Notes: generated from the sequence alone by a model not told the origin. DNA of 64,000 nt from Prevotella koreensis (GCF_003977605.1 NZ_RYYU01000001.1:1316539-1380538), one strand, 5' to 3'. Shown: positions 26,299-35,587, counted from the stretch's first letter. Numbers and translations: made by a program.

Positions 26299-26685
26299 AA
26301 TACGCAAGTTCGGGATAAGTTTTTTTAAAACAACACCAACAGTTTTGTATTTTCGATATATACCGGCAATACATCAGATTTGTTCTAAAGAAATGGTCAT
26401 AATCTCATTTTCAGACATACGTCCCTTACGATGTCGAAAATGCCTATATCCCTTACCGGTGGGGGCAATCTGAAGATTTTTACTCAACTCTGCATCTAAA
26501 TTCTTGCAAAACTCATCTATAACACAAAAAATCTCTGGAGTTTCCTTGAAAGAAGTGAAAAATTATGTCGGTGGTAGTCATCGCTTATAATGTTTGTAAT
26601 TGATTAATTTACAACTATAAAGTCACGAAAAACAAGTAAGATTACAAACTTTTAAAACAACCTTCTTATCCCGAACTGGCGTAAT
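26299..26685. mobile_element. IS982-type deletion derivative with both ends
   Basis: A 387-bp element whose ends are inverted repeats of the word TACGC.AGTTCGGGATAAG (26301-26319 and, inverted, 26665-26683). It keeps only the 5' part of an IS982-family transposase gene on the minus strand, so a deletion has joined that part to the other end. It is not autonomous but could be moved by an intact relative. Related ends occur at 1281, 2258 and 34653. Confidence 0.65.
26374..26581 (-). pseudogene. IS982 transposase N-terminal fragment
   Basis: The readable frame EIFCVIDEFCKNLDAELSK, a GYRHFRHRKGR stretch and MSENEIMTI is the conserved N-terminus of IS982 transposases (FC.IDDFC ... RMSDSEIMTI). 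The likely start codon (26581) is in another frame, so there is at least one frameshift, and the frame ends after about 60 residues with EQI and a stop. The DDE catalytic domain is absent. Confidence 0.7.
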
Positions 26686-26746
26686 CATAACAACGCAGGC
26701 AACCCAACAATCCATAGAGTCTGATTGTTTTCTAAATATTATCATT

Positions 26747-29089
26747 TTAGAGGGTATTCAAGCGACGTTGTTCAGAATTTTTGGTTCCCTTTCCTGCATA
26801 TTTTTTTGTATTATGAAAATTATATGTAAACGAAATGTAGATAAATCTATTATCGTTATAGGCTATTTTTTTATAGTTTATACTATTATACATCATTTCC
26901 CATTTTTCTTTACTTGTATTAAAAATATTCTCCGCTCCTATTTTTATAACCATCTTTTTATCCATAAAATATTTTTGAATAAATGCATCAACAAACATTC
27001 CACTGTATTCATATGAAACTCCAGAATTGTATGATGTCCAATATTTTGCTTGAACGACAAAAGAATAATCCAGGGGCAGCTTCAATATATTATATAAGCT
27101 GACGTAGAAATAAGGGCGATTGTAAGTATTCACGACACTTTTATTTCTGAGTTTAAAAAATTGCTTTTCAAATCCAACTTCCAGTTCAGGATTCCAGACC
27201 TTAAAGAACGTAGGATCCCAGATTGAAACAATGCTGAGCTTTTTAAAACCATCCACGTTTGTGAAACCTGACATGGTTATGGCTTTATTCTCATATTGAT
27301 CTATTGTAAACAAAGTTTTGTTATGGTATGATTTATAGGAAGTCATAAAATTCAAATTTGAATATGACACGGTATAGTTTATATCATCAACATAAGTACT
27401 CTTCAGTAAAGGATTTCCAACTTCATAAGAATATGGAGAATTATACTGAATGTCACCTCTCAATTGGTAATATGATGGTCTGTTTACAACCCTTCTATAA
27501 CTTAACGACATATTCACTTTTTCATCAAAAAGTGAGCGTGAGATAACGAGTGTGGGAAAAAGATTACTATATTTTTTTGTCTGGTCTTCTTGTTGTCTTT
27601 CATTTATATAATAACGTTGATTGATAAATTCAAACCTCAAGCCCATTTCAACATCAAAATGATATATACTATACTTGTAATTAAGAAATAGCGCAAATAA
27701 GTCTTGATTATTTAAGGTAGAGGTCTGTGGCAAATCGTTTTGTAAATCACTATTATTATCATTACTATAAAATGATTGATTTCGAGTTTTCGCATAGTCG
27801 GTTCCGAATAGAATTGTAGAATTCCTGATTTTCCGTGATAGTTCCAATTTGATTGCTCCTAAACGATAGTTATTTTCACTATTACTATTGACAATATTAT
27901 GTTTGTTGCTGATAAACTCAGTATTGTCATAAGAGGCAAAAGTTTTTGTATGTCCAAACATATAGTCCGAGTTAAGGTCTATACTCCATTCTGAAACTTT
28001 ACCTTTGTAAAATACATTTATATTTCCACCATTTCCATCAGGATAGTAATTGGATTTTTGATTGTAATCAGCACTTCTTTTTGAGTCGGAATAAGCCGTT
28101 ATTGCTCCATATACTTTATAGTGTCCATCAGTTAAAAAGGAATGACTGTATTTTACTCCTAACAGATGATCTTCTGATGCACGATATTCTGCAGCGATGC
28201 CAAGATTATGGGATTGCCTTCTTAAGGTTAGTTCATTATTTGAATAAATAAGATTTGGAGACAACCCATTTATAGACACTTCAGTCTGTTGAGTTTGTTC
28301 CTTTCTAATATCTTGCATAGAATAGTCTGCAAAAAAAGAAAATTTCTTTGTTGAATATGCTGCATTGGCTAAAAGCGATTCACTCCACCCTTTTCCTCTG
28401 TACACTCTTGTGTGAATTATCCCAGAAAAGCCTTCGGCAGACTCTGTTGTAAATATTTTTACAACAGCACCTACTGAGGAAGAATACTGTGCCCCCGGCG
28501 TGGTAATAATCTCTATTTTTTTTATTCTTTTCGAAGATAGTTTAAGCAGTTCTTCTACACCATGAAGTTCTTTATTATTAATATATACCAGTGCATTTCC
28601 TTTCCCAAATATATTGATAATGTCATTTTTAATATTTACTAATGGTAATTGTTTAAGAACATCCATTGCGCTTCCTGCATCTTTCAAAATACTGTTTTGT
28701 ATATTGGCGGTAAGCGTACCTGCTTTCATTGTATATGGAGATTTCTTTCCAGTTACAACAACTTCTTTCAACTCTTTGCTAACAGGATACAGTAATATTA
28801 TACCAAAATCCTCTTTATCAACTAATTGCTTATGACTCTCGTAACCAATATGAGAAACTTTCAGAAAAATATTTTTCATTTGACTATAACCATCCAAACT
28901 AAGACAAAAAAATCCTAAACTATCAGTAATGGTTCCTTTAAGGATGTTACCGTCCCTATCAGACAGAGCAACATTTGCAAACTCTATCGGGTTTTGGTCT
29001 TCAGAAATTACTGTCCCCTTTATACAGAATGCTTGAGGAAATGCAACAATGCAGATATGGACAAATATCAGTAAAAGAAAAGTTCTCAT
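26747..29089 (-). CDS. TonB-dependent receptor-like outer membrane protein A
   Basis: A 780-residue outer membrane protein. After a signal peptide (about 1-22) comes a CarboxypepD_reg-like beta domain (CIKGTVISEDQNPIEFANVAL), then a plug-like domain (residues 120-215: DAGSAMDVLKQLPLVNIKN, KKIEIITTPGAQYSSSVGAV) and a long C-terminal beta-barrel of the OMP_b-brl_3 type ending FIYISFTYNF plus a short basic tail. No TonB box can be fixed by eye. It lies 13 bp after the radical SAM remnant and matches receptor B in length and layout, so both probably served one operon for export or uptake of a modified peptide. Confidence 0.85.
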   Translation of the reverse strand: MRTFLLLIFVHICIVAFPQAFCIKGTVISEDQNPIEFANVALSDRDGNILKGTITDSLGFFCLSLDGYSQMKNIFLKVSHIGYESHKQLVDKEDFGIILLYPVSKELKEVVVTGKKSPYTMKAGTLTANIQNSILKDAGSAMDVLKQLPLVNIKNDIINIFGKGNALVYINNKELHGVEELLKLSSKRIKKIEIITTPGAQYSSSVGAVVKIFTTESAEGFSGIIHTRVYRGKGWSESLLANAAYSTKKFSFFADYSMQDIRKEQTQQTEVSINGLSPNLIYSNNELTLRRQSHNLGIAAEYRASEDHLLGVKYSHSFLTDGHYKVYGAITAYSDSKRSADYNQKSNYYPDGNGGNINVFYKGKVSEWSIDLNSDYMFGHTKTFASYDNTEFISNKHNIVNSNSENNYRLGAIKLELSRKIRNSTILFGTDYAKTRNQSFYSNDNNSDLQNDLPQTSTLNNQDLFALFLNYKYSIYHFDVEMGLRFEFINQRYYINERQQEDQTKKYSNLFPTLVISRSLFDEKVNMSLSYRRVVNRPSYYQLRGDIQYNSPYSYEVGNPLLKSTYVDDINYTVSYSNLNFMTSYKSYHNKTLFTIDQYENKAITMSGFTNVDGFKKLSIVSIWDPTFFKVWNPELEVGFEKQFFKLRNKSVVNTYNRPYFYVSLYNILKLPLDYSFVVQAKYWTSYNSGVSYEYSGMFVDAFIQKYFMDKKMVIKIGAENIFNTSKEKWEMMYNSINYKKIAYNDNRFIYISFTYNFHNTKKYAGKGTKNSEQRRLNTL

Positions 29090-29102
29090 AGTTATTTGTT
29101 TT

Positions 29103-29445
29103 TTAACTCAGAGGATTTTTATTATAATAGACCTTTAAGAACTTGTCTATTCCACCCTCTTTATAAATACTACAAAAGTTATACAAGCCTCCATGAAATT
29201 TATTTCTAATTCGTTGCCAAGCACATCCACCACTACATATTGGTAGGAAAAAGCATTTCTTGCATTCGTCATCAGAAGTCCATTGCCCTTCTACCATATA
29301 TTGATTGTAGAGGTCTGTCTTATTAACTTTTCATTAGCAATCTTGCCTACAATCATTTTTTCATCTCCCATATCATTACAACACTTGTATAGTCCTCCAA
29401 ATGGTTCTACAACGTAAGCAGTAGAGCAAGTTGCTACACACGGAA
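29103..29445 (-). pseudogene. Radical SAM/SPASM peptide maturase, C-terminal remnant
   Basis: About 115 residues of a SPASM domain survive: the first block CVATCSTAYVVEPFGGLYKC and IVGKIANEK, then after a frameshift near 29293 the block CKKCFFLPICSGGCAW. The cysteine spacing (CxxCxxxxxCxxxC type) is that of the auxiliary iron-sulphur cluster domain of peptide-modifying radical SAM enzymes. The whole radical SAM core (CxxxCxxC) is missing, cut off at 29446 by an IS30 remnant. The remnant keeps the 13-bp gap to receptor A, showing that it was once part of that operon. Confidence 0.75.
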
Positions 29446-29649
29446 GATTCAAGAAGCAATTGCAAAATTAAAGAAAATATTCTGAAAAGACTTCATTTGG
29501 TGTCCTAAATTCTATCTTTATTCTTGATATTCCATTTATTTTATCCTGAACCTGCCTTATTTCCTGATGTTCGGCATACCCTGTTCCGTTGTCCGTTGTA
29601 ATGCTTCTGACCGGTATATTTGCCTCTTTCGTCATTTTTATTACAGTTT
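29446..29649 (-). pseudogene. IS30-family transposase remnant A
   Basis: It codes the catalytic-core piece TKEANIPVRSITTDNGTGYA and then the C-terminal piece IRIKIEFRTPNEVF-like end (RIKIEFRTPNEVFSEYF). In intact IS30 transposases these are separated by about 30-40 residues, so an internal deletion has occurred. The nucleotide sequence is nearly identical to 33691-33895, including the same deletion. It is cut on its right by the IS5 element and on its left replaces most of the radical SAM gene. Confidence 0.7.
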
Positions 29650-30902
29650 GAGACCTCTGCAAAACCTTTCACTCACTCAACTTTCATCTCTATAACTTTA
29701 AATGAGTGAATATTTATAAACAACGGATGTCTTTATGAGGCAACTTTAGTGTAAACACACTCTTTTATGGGTGTGTTTCCTCTTATTTGATAAAATTGCA
29801 CACAATAATCCCCGGTGTCCTGTATAAGTTGTAGGCAATTGACTCCATTATATGCTGTGCATGTGTTTTTGAGAGTCCGACATACCTTGCTATTCCTGCA
29901 CCAAACCATCTGTGCATAGAACCAAAGGTACGCTCTACTTTGTAGCGTATCTTACTTATAGCGATATTGACCCCCTTCTGTCTTTCGCTAATCTCATGTC
30001 CTCTTGTTCCCTTATGCATGATGCGGCTTTTGAGTCCCATACGTTTGAGTGTTTCCTTATTCTCTGTAGAATCGTATCCTTTATCCGCATAGACAAGTGC
30101 CTTTCGTGGTAGTTTGGCTTTCTTCAAAGGAGTTTCCAAGTGTTTAATATCACTTTCATCGGCTGCTGTTGTTTCTTCGGCAAGTACCATCCCATTTTCA
30201 TCCGTTAACGTGTGACGTTTGTAACTGAAATGGAGTTTTCCCATCTTCTTTATCCAACGGGCTTCCGCATCCACATTCGGCTTGACGATTTCTTTGACCA
30301 TTGCTTTTTCCGAAGCCTCCGTGTTATCATCATCTTTTCTATCCTCAACGACCTCATAACTCTTACATCCGCGGGGACGACGGGGGGTGTTCGTAATGCT
30401 TGCATCAACAATTGCGCCATGCTTGACAATGACACCTTTAACTTCCAATTGCCTGTTAAACTCGTCAAGGAGCGTGTCATATAAATCCGCCTCAACCAAG
30501 ACATTACGAAAACGACACACGGTAGTACTGTCAGGAACAGTATCTTCCATTCCGAGACCTGCAAAACGGCTAAAGGAAAGCCGGTCGTTAACCTGATCTT
30601 CAACCTCTCCGTCACTCAGACCGTACCGGGTGCGAAGCAATTCTATCTTGAATAAAACAAGACTGTCATAGCCGGGACGACCGGTAGACTTATAGCCTTT
30701 GGTGTAAGCTGCTTCGATTATAGCACGAATAGGTGCCCAATCAATAACTGTGTTTATTTGGGAAAAGAATGTCTGCTTAACCTTTCTTTGGCCAAGAAAT
30801 ATATCAGCAAAACTTGGAGAGGATATCTTTTGTTTCATGCCATAAAGGTACAAAAAATATTTGATATGAGCAAAGAAAATGAAGAGTTTTGCAGAGGTCT
30901 CA
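29649..30902. mobile_element. IS5-family insertion sequence, apparently intact
   Basis: A 1.25-kb element bounded by perfect 17-bp inverted repeats (TGAGACCTCTGCAAAAC at 29649-29665 and its complement at 30886-30902). It carries one transposase gene. The left flank is IS30 debris and the right flank is the LanC-like gene. No target duplication is seen, so insertion was probably followed by an adjacent deletion or recombination that removed the rest of the LanC gene. Confidence 0.85.
29783..30838 (-). CDS. IS5-family transposase
   Basis: DDE transposase of 351 residues that starts at MKQKISSPSFADIF. The N-terminal block GRPGYDSLVLFKIELLRTRY with SDGEVEDQVNDRLSFSRF is the DUF772/IS5 type. The catalytic core follows with GAIVDASI (first Asp), LVYADKGYDS (second Asp) and the Y-(2)-R-(3)-E-type signature in IRYKVERTFGSMHRWF. 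The frame is open upstream without a stop into the LanC-like fragment, so a naive gene call gives a false 496-residue fusion; the true start lies inside the IS at 30838. Confidence 0.88.
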   Translation of the reverse strand: MKQKISSPSFADIFLGQRKVKQTFFSQINTVIDWAPIRAIIEAAYTKGYKSTGRPGYDSLVLFKIELLRTRYGLSDGEVEDQVNDRLSFSRFAGLGMEDTVPDSTTVCRFRNVLVEADLYDTLLDEFNRQLEVKGVIVKHGAIVDASITNTPRRPRGCKSYEVVEDRKDDDNTEASEKAMVKEIVKPNVDAEARWIKKMGKLHFSYKRHTLTDENGMVLAEETTAADESDIKHLETPLKKAKLPRKALVYADKGYDSTENKETLKRMGLKSRIMHKGTRGHEISERQKGVNIAISKIRYKVERTFGSMHRWFGAGIARYVGLSKTHAQHIMESIAYNLYRTPGIIVCNFIK

Positions 30903-31273
30903 TTATTATGCTTAATTGAATTTAGGGCAGATATAGCTACTAGTTCATCTATGGTATTATCATATTCTATAGGTTCATGAATAAGTTTTGAATAATATGA
31001 AATCTGCCAACAAACCCCTGGTAGCCCTTCCGCAAAAGAGTGTAAATTTTTAATATTTCCTTCGTTTGTTTTAGCGATTGACCATTCGTAAAGTTGATGA
31101 GATTTTATCAATAACGAATCGTCTTCAAACAAACATCCAAGATAATAATTTAATAGCATGCATGTTCCTATTCCTTCATGTAAACTATTAAATGAAGAAT
31201 TATATTCGCAAGTATAAAGACTATTAATACTTTCAATATAATTTCTCAATAATGTATAATCTATTTTCTCCAT
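30903..31273 (-). pseudogene. LanC-like cyclase, N-terminal fragment
   Basis: The first 124 codons of a gene starting MEKIDYTLLRNYIESINSLY. The blocks HEGIGTCMLLNYYL and HSFAEGLPGVCWQISYYSK match the G(I/L)xG-type repeats of LanC-like lanthionine cyclases. The zinc-binding C-terminal half is gone, removed at the IS5 insertion. The gene begins 8 bp after the stop of receptor B, so it belonged to the same operon. LanC in the strict sense is inferred; a LanC-like protein of other use is possible. Confidence 0.6.
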
Positions 31274-31281
31274 TAATGTCC

Positions 31282-33624
31282 TTATTTCATAAATCTAGAA
31301 GTGTCATTCTCATTTTTATTTACACGAATACTTTTACTGTCATGACCAATATTATAAGTTATAGACAAACGAACACACTGAGTATTCGGGGCAATAGTGT
31401 TTATAACCTGAATGTCTTGGCCATAATTATATAAAGATTCGAGTTTTAGTTGATTGAAAAGATCTTCTACTGTGAGCGCAAAGGCTAAATTTTTATTTTT
31501 TAGCAAGGTATATTGCATACCCATATCTATGCTCATTGAGCCTTTCTTTTTTACTTGCAATAAATTGTTTCGTGTTTTGAAGAAAGGATTAATGTAAAAG
31601 CCAAAATTGTCTGTTATTTGATAGGAAACATACAAATTACCACTTCCATACCAATTGGCCTTTGGATTGGATTCTGACGATTTGATTTCTTTTATCACAT
31701 CATGATAACTGAGATTTCTTAGGTAAAGATACAACGATCCGTTAAGTTTTCCTTGCATGAAAGAAAATGGTACAGAAATATCCCCATAGAGATATAATAG
31801 GTCGGCATAATTCTTCGGTTGAGTATATCTTATTCCATTGTTATCTAAATTATAGGTCGTTCCGAATGTGTTGGAGTTTAAACGTGCTCCTAATGAAACA
31901 ACAACATATTTAAAGAGTAGGTTTTGTATTTTAAAGTCGTACTGCATGGAAGATTTTAGGTAAGGATTTCCAAGACTATACTCATTGTCGCTATAATAAG
32001 TAATACCGGGAAGCATGGAGAAATATCCCGGACGGTTGTTCTTCATTGTAAGGTATAAAGAAGTGCTGAAATTATTACTTATTTTCCAATCCATGGTTAG
32101 ATATGGAGCAAAGTTCCATTCTCTATTTTTTGATATATTCGTTGTTATATATTTATAATGCTCATACTCTGCTCGTAGTCCCAAATACAGCGACAAATTT
32201 TGGTGAAATCTAAATCTCCCTGACATATATAGCCCCATGATGGTTTCCCATACAGTAAAGTCAGTTTCTTTTTGAGATATAACTGTTTCACTCATTTTAG
32301 AGAAATAAGACTGGCTACCGATAGTATATACAAAGTTCGGGAGTTTCATTTTATATTGGGCTTCTACTATATGTCTATATCCTCCCATTTTTTTATCAAT
32401 CATAAGAGAATTTCCCAAGCTGTTATTTGAGATTTGACTATAGTTGTCGCCACCAGTAAGCAAACCATATGAAACTTTAAATTGATGCTTCAACGTGTCT
32501 GCTGACAGGTACTCTATATTAGTAGAAAGCAAATCTGTCCAATCCCTTATACAACGAGATGTTGATTTATCTAAAATCTCCCCCGTTTTGTATGTTTCTT
32601 GACTTTTGTGATGCAAATCATCTACATAGTAAGATGCAAAATAATTCAAACTTCCATTTAAAGCTTTAGGTGTCCAAGTAAGATTCAGTACCCCAAAATA
32701 GGCATCTTTGTTTCGTGTCTCTTTCTGATTCAGTAATTTATCAACTTGTTCATAAGAGCATAAATCCTTTGTTCTTGTGAGAAGAGAAGATTTCGCATAT
32801 CCCAAAGATGCACTTCCCGACAAGTCTCCATATTTACCTCGTAGATCGATATAATCTCCCCACTTGTATGCCTCATTACGCAGAAGTGTTCCGTGTGTCG
32901 TATTGCTTATATTAAAACCACTTTTCACTCTTTCTTTTGTCAGGATTTCAATAGTCGCATTTTCTCCGGAGAGTCTATTTTCTGCTGTTGCCACACTTTT
33001 TATATAGATTTTTTTCAATTGGGATGCAGGAATTGATTTCAAATAGTTAAGAAGGGTACTCATCGGCATTCTTTGTTTTACTCCGTCAATGACAACAAGT
33101 GGGTCATTTCCTTGAACCTTTATGCCTTCAGGTGAAATCACAATACCAGGAGTTCTCTTGAGTACATCCATAACATTATCGGTAATACCTAAGGTTAGTT
33201 TGCCCACATCAATACCAAGCTTTCCTTCCGTCATAGTAATAGCTCTCTTGTATGCGGAAACGGTAACTTCCTGCAATGCTATTGCATTCTCTTTCAGAAC
33301 TATTGGATTCTCAAAAACGTAATCAGAGGGAACATCAATTTGAAAAGCATGAAACCCCACAGAACTAATCTTCAAGCGCAAAGTTTCGTTCTTGTGTGAA
33401 GAACAGTCTAAAATAAAGGTCCCATCATCCTTGCTATAGGTAGAGGTGATAACTTTAGCTGTATCTGAAAGTGATACACAAATAACACTTGCATATTCGA
33501 TAGATGTATTGCTATCACCCACAATTTTTCCGGATATATTTTGTCCCCAAAGAGACGATGTTGATACCATTGTAGAGAAAAGCAAAAAAATAACTTTATA
33601 ATGCATGGGCGTATTCAATAACAA
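31282..33624 (-). CDS. TonB-dependent receptor-like outer membrane protein B
   Basis: A 780-residue protein, the same length as receptor A but clearly diverged. It has a signal peptide (1-27), a CarboxypepD_reg-like domain (ISGKIVGDSNTSIEYASVIC), a plug-like domain (DNVMDVLKRTPGIVISPEG, VIDGVKQRMPMSTLLNYLK) and a beta-barrel ending in VRLSITYNIG with a short charged tail. It appears to be the first surviving gene of the operon receptor B - LanC-like - (lost segment) - radical SAM - receptor A. In such a setting it may export or import a ribosomally made, modified peptide; this is inference from context. Confidence 0.85.
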   Translation of the reverse strand: MLLNTPMHYKVIFLLFSTMVSTSSLWGQNISGKIVGDSNTSIEYASVICVSLSDTAKVITSTYSKDDGTFILDCSSHKNETLRLKISSVGFHAFQIDVPSDYVFENPIVLKENAIALQEVTVSAYKRAITMTEGKLGIDVGKLTLGITDNVMDVLKRTPGIVISPEGIKVQGNDPLVVIDGVKQRMPMSTLLNYLKSIPASQLKKIYIKSVATAENRLSGENATIEILTKERVKSGFNISNTTHGTLLRNEAYKWGDYIDLRGKYGDLSGSASLGYAKSSLLTRTKDLCSYEQVDKLLNQKETRNKDAYFGVLNLTWTPKALNGSLNYFASYYVDDLHHKSQETYKTGEILDKSTSRCIRDWTDLLSTNIEYLSADTLKHQFKVSYGLLTGGDNYSQISNNSLGNSLMIDKKMGGYRHIVEAQYKMKLPNFVYTIGSQSYFSKMSETVISQKETDFTVWETIMGLYMSGRFRFHQNLSLYLGLRAEYEHYKYITTNISKNREWNFAPYLTMDWKISNNFSTSLYLTMKNNRPGYFSMLPGITYYSDNEYSLGNPYLKSSMQYDFKIQNLLFKYVVVSLGARLNSNTFGTTYNLDNNGIRYTQPKNYADLLYLYGDISVPFSFMQGKLNGSLYLYLRNLSYHDVIKEIKSSESNPKANWYGSGNLYVSYQITDNFGFYINPFFKTRNNLLQVKKKGSMSIDMGMQYTLLKNKNLAFALTVEDLFNQLKLESLYNYGQDIQVINTIAPNTQCVRLSITYNIGHDSKSIRVNKNENDTSRFMK

Positions 33625-33690
33625 TTTTGTTCGATTTTATATTGCGTTTTGTTTGTAATATTATTTTATAAAATAGGATATGTATAGGCT

Positions 33691-34253
33691 GATTCAAGAA
33701 GCAAGTGCAAAATTAAAGAAAATATTCTGAAAAGACTTCATTTGGTGTCCTAAATTCTATCTTTATTCTTGGTATTCCATTTATTTTATCCTGAATCTGC
33801 CTTATTCCTGATGTCCGGCATACCCTGTTCCGTTGTCCGTTGTAATGCTTCTGACCGGTATATTTGCCTCTTTCGTCATTTTTATTACAGTTTGTGCCAA
33901 TGGGGCTGCCTTTTTCTCCGTCTCAAGTTTTCTCATTAGAAGCAGTGAACTGTATTTGTCAACAAATGTGACGATTACTCCTTTTCTGTCTTTTCCTACT
34001 ATGATATCCACTTCCAATTTATCAATGCTTTCACCAAACCCATCTCTTGGTCGCTCATTACTAGTGGTGCAATACAAAATTAATTAATCTTGGGGAGAGG
34101 AACAAATGTTTCTATCTCTTTCTTTATTCGTCGTTAAACCCGGGCATGCTCTTTGGAGGCATAGCGTCTCCGGCCGCATGACAAACCTCCGCGGTGTTTT
34201 CATAGTTTGAAAACTTGCGTCTCACTGCAAAATGTTGCACTTCTAATTGGAAT
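33691..34253 (-). pseudogene. IS30-family remnant B
   Basis: A fuller copy of the element at 29446. From the right it holds a broken N-terminal region (about 34090-34200, with an in-frame stop), then a readable catalytic part IDKLEVDIIVGKDRKGVIV and SITTDNGTGYAGHQ, then the same internal deletion and C-terminal end as remnant A. The left end reads GATTCAAGAAGCAAGTGCAA, and a diverged inverse near 34230 (TTGCACTTCTAATTGGAAT) may be the other terminal repeat. It is inactive. Confidence 0.6.
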
Positions 34254-34341
34254 TCACGAATAAATACATACGAACAATTTTTTATTTATATTTCTTTTCA
34301 ATATCTATGACTGTTTTACGTTTTGCCATGTTTCGGAAAGC

Positions 34342-34400
34342 AATTTGGGCGAAATTGCTGACTAAAATGGGCGATTTTGCTGACCAATTTCGCCCAAATT
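34342..34400. repeat. Palindromic AATTTCGCCCAAATT repeat, copy 1
   Basis: A perfect 16-bp inverted repeat, AATTTGGGCGAAATTG at 34342-34357 and its complement at 34385-34400, encloses a related word (AAAATGGGCGATTTTGC). A similar cluster lies at 59592-59652. It resembles an extragenic palindromic repeat. Confidence 0.55.
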
Positions 34401-34559
34401 ACATTCAAGTTGGTGGCGTAATGCTCCATGAAGGCTTATATACGATTACTTATGTCATTGTTAATGGGAAATGAGTGCAGAGTATGCGCGACTTCTTATC
34501 TTAACGTGAGATCGATGAATTATAAGTGTCTGTAAATTTGGTGATTAATGAAACTTGTT

Positions 34560-34653
34560 AGAACTTTATATTGCTGATTTATAAATAATTACAAGCATAA
34601 TAAGCGATGATTACCAACTTTTAAACAACTTTCTTACCCCGCACTGGCGTAAC
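34560..34653. repeat. IS982-type end remnant
   Basis: It matches the right end of the element at 26299-26685: TAAGCGATGATTACCAACTT and TTCTTACCCCGCACTGGCGT. No second end or transposase frame is attached. Confidence 0.5.
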
Positions 34654-34669
34654 AATCCTTGTTTTAAAG

Positions 34670-34718
34670 CATTTACGGACATTTACGTTGAAGATTTGAA
34701 CGTAAATGTCCGTAAATG
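34670..34718. promoter_or_regulatory. Perfect 20-bp dyad downstream of pyridoxal kinase
   Basis: The arms CATTTACGGACATTTACGTT (34670-34689) and its exact complement (34699-34718) are separated by 9 nt. It lies 50 bp beyond the kinase stop codon. No strong U-tract follows on the minus strand, so it may be a terminator of unusual form or a protein-binding site. Each arm itself holds two CATTTACG words. Confidence 0.5.
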
Positions 34719-34768
34719 AGACATGAATTTGTCGTTAATATTTGGTGGAGTTGAAAGGGGTAAAGGGA

Positions 34769-35587
34769 TTACAGTAGGTTGAGATACTTCTCTACCGGTA
34801 TTCCTCTGTTTTTGTCTTCGTTCTCCCTATTGGCCTCTATCAGTCGTGACAGTGCATCCATTGCCTCGCGAGTGCTCTGTTTCAGCGATTTGTCATTAAG
34901 CAGATGACCGATGAGAATTGCAGAGAACATATCGCCGGTACCTGGGAAATGCACAGGAATTTCGTTGTATGGCAGGCAGAAATACTCGTTATCGGCATGG
35001 TTGTAGCCCACCACCGACGGCTGTCCGTCAACCTTTATGCTCGTTATCAATGCCGAACGAGTGCCTATTGCGAGTAGAGCATCGAGTAATTGGCGCGCCT
35101 CCTGCGGCGTGACACCCTCTTCTTTATACGGTGTATCGGTGAGATATGCCGCCTCGGTGTGGTTGGGGAATATGAGATGAGCCACCTCAACCATTTCTCT
35201 CATACACTCTACGCGTTCCGGTGTCACTCCGTTATACAGTTTCCCTTCATCACCCATGATTGGGTCAACGAAGATTGTGGTACCCGATGCTGCCTGTTCG
35301 CGACAATAGGATGCCACCATTCGTGCCTGTCTGACACTGCAAATGAAGCCCGTGGCAATGGCATCGAAAGAGAAACCAAGTTGTTTCCACACAGGGAACA
35401 CGCCCTCCATATAGTCGGTGGTCTCCATTATGTTGAACTTTCCGTAGTCGAGAGTGTTGCTGACAAGTGCAGTGGGGAGATTATAAACCGGCAATCCCAT
35501 ATATGAGAGTATGGGCAGCATGGCCGCCGTGGCCACTTTTCCGTAGCCGGCAAGGTCATTGATGAGAAGTATCTGTTTCTTTGTCAT
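34769..35587 (-). CDS. Pyridoxal/pyridoxamine kinase
   Basis: Cytoplasmic kinase of the ribokinase fold (PdxK/PdxY class) that phosphorylates B6 vitamers in the salvage pathway. The start KKQILLINDLAGYGKVATAA, the block FVDPIMGDEGKLYNG and the ATP/catalytic motif HFPGTGDMFSAILIG near residue 217 are typical. At 272 residues it has the expected length. It stands alone; a TAATTTTG box on the minus strand at 35616-35623 may be its -7 element. Choice between PdxK and PdxY names cannot be made by eye. Confidence 0.88.
   Translation of the reverse strand: MTKKQILLINDLAGYGKVATAAMLPILSYMGLPVYNLPTALVSNTLDYGKFNIMETTDYMEGVFPVWKQLGFSFDAIATGFICSVRQARMVASYCREQAASGTTIFVDPIMGDEGKLYNGVTPERVECMREMVEVAHLIFPNHTEAAYLTDTPYKEEGVTPQEARQLLDALLAIGTRSALITSIKVDGQPSVVGYNHADNEYFCLPYNEIPVHFPGTGDMFSAILIGHLLNDKSLKQSTREAMDALSRLIEANRENEDKNRGIPVEKYLNLL

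Noticed and set aside
34247..34474. 75-codon plus-strand frame
   Set aside because: It runs through the palindromic repeat and the IS30 end and has no domain; chance frame in a repeat region.
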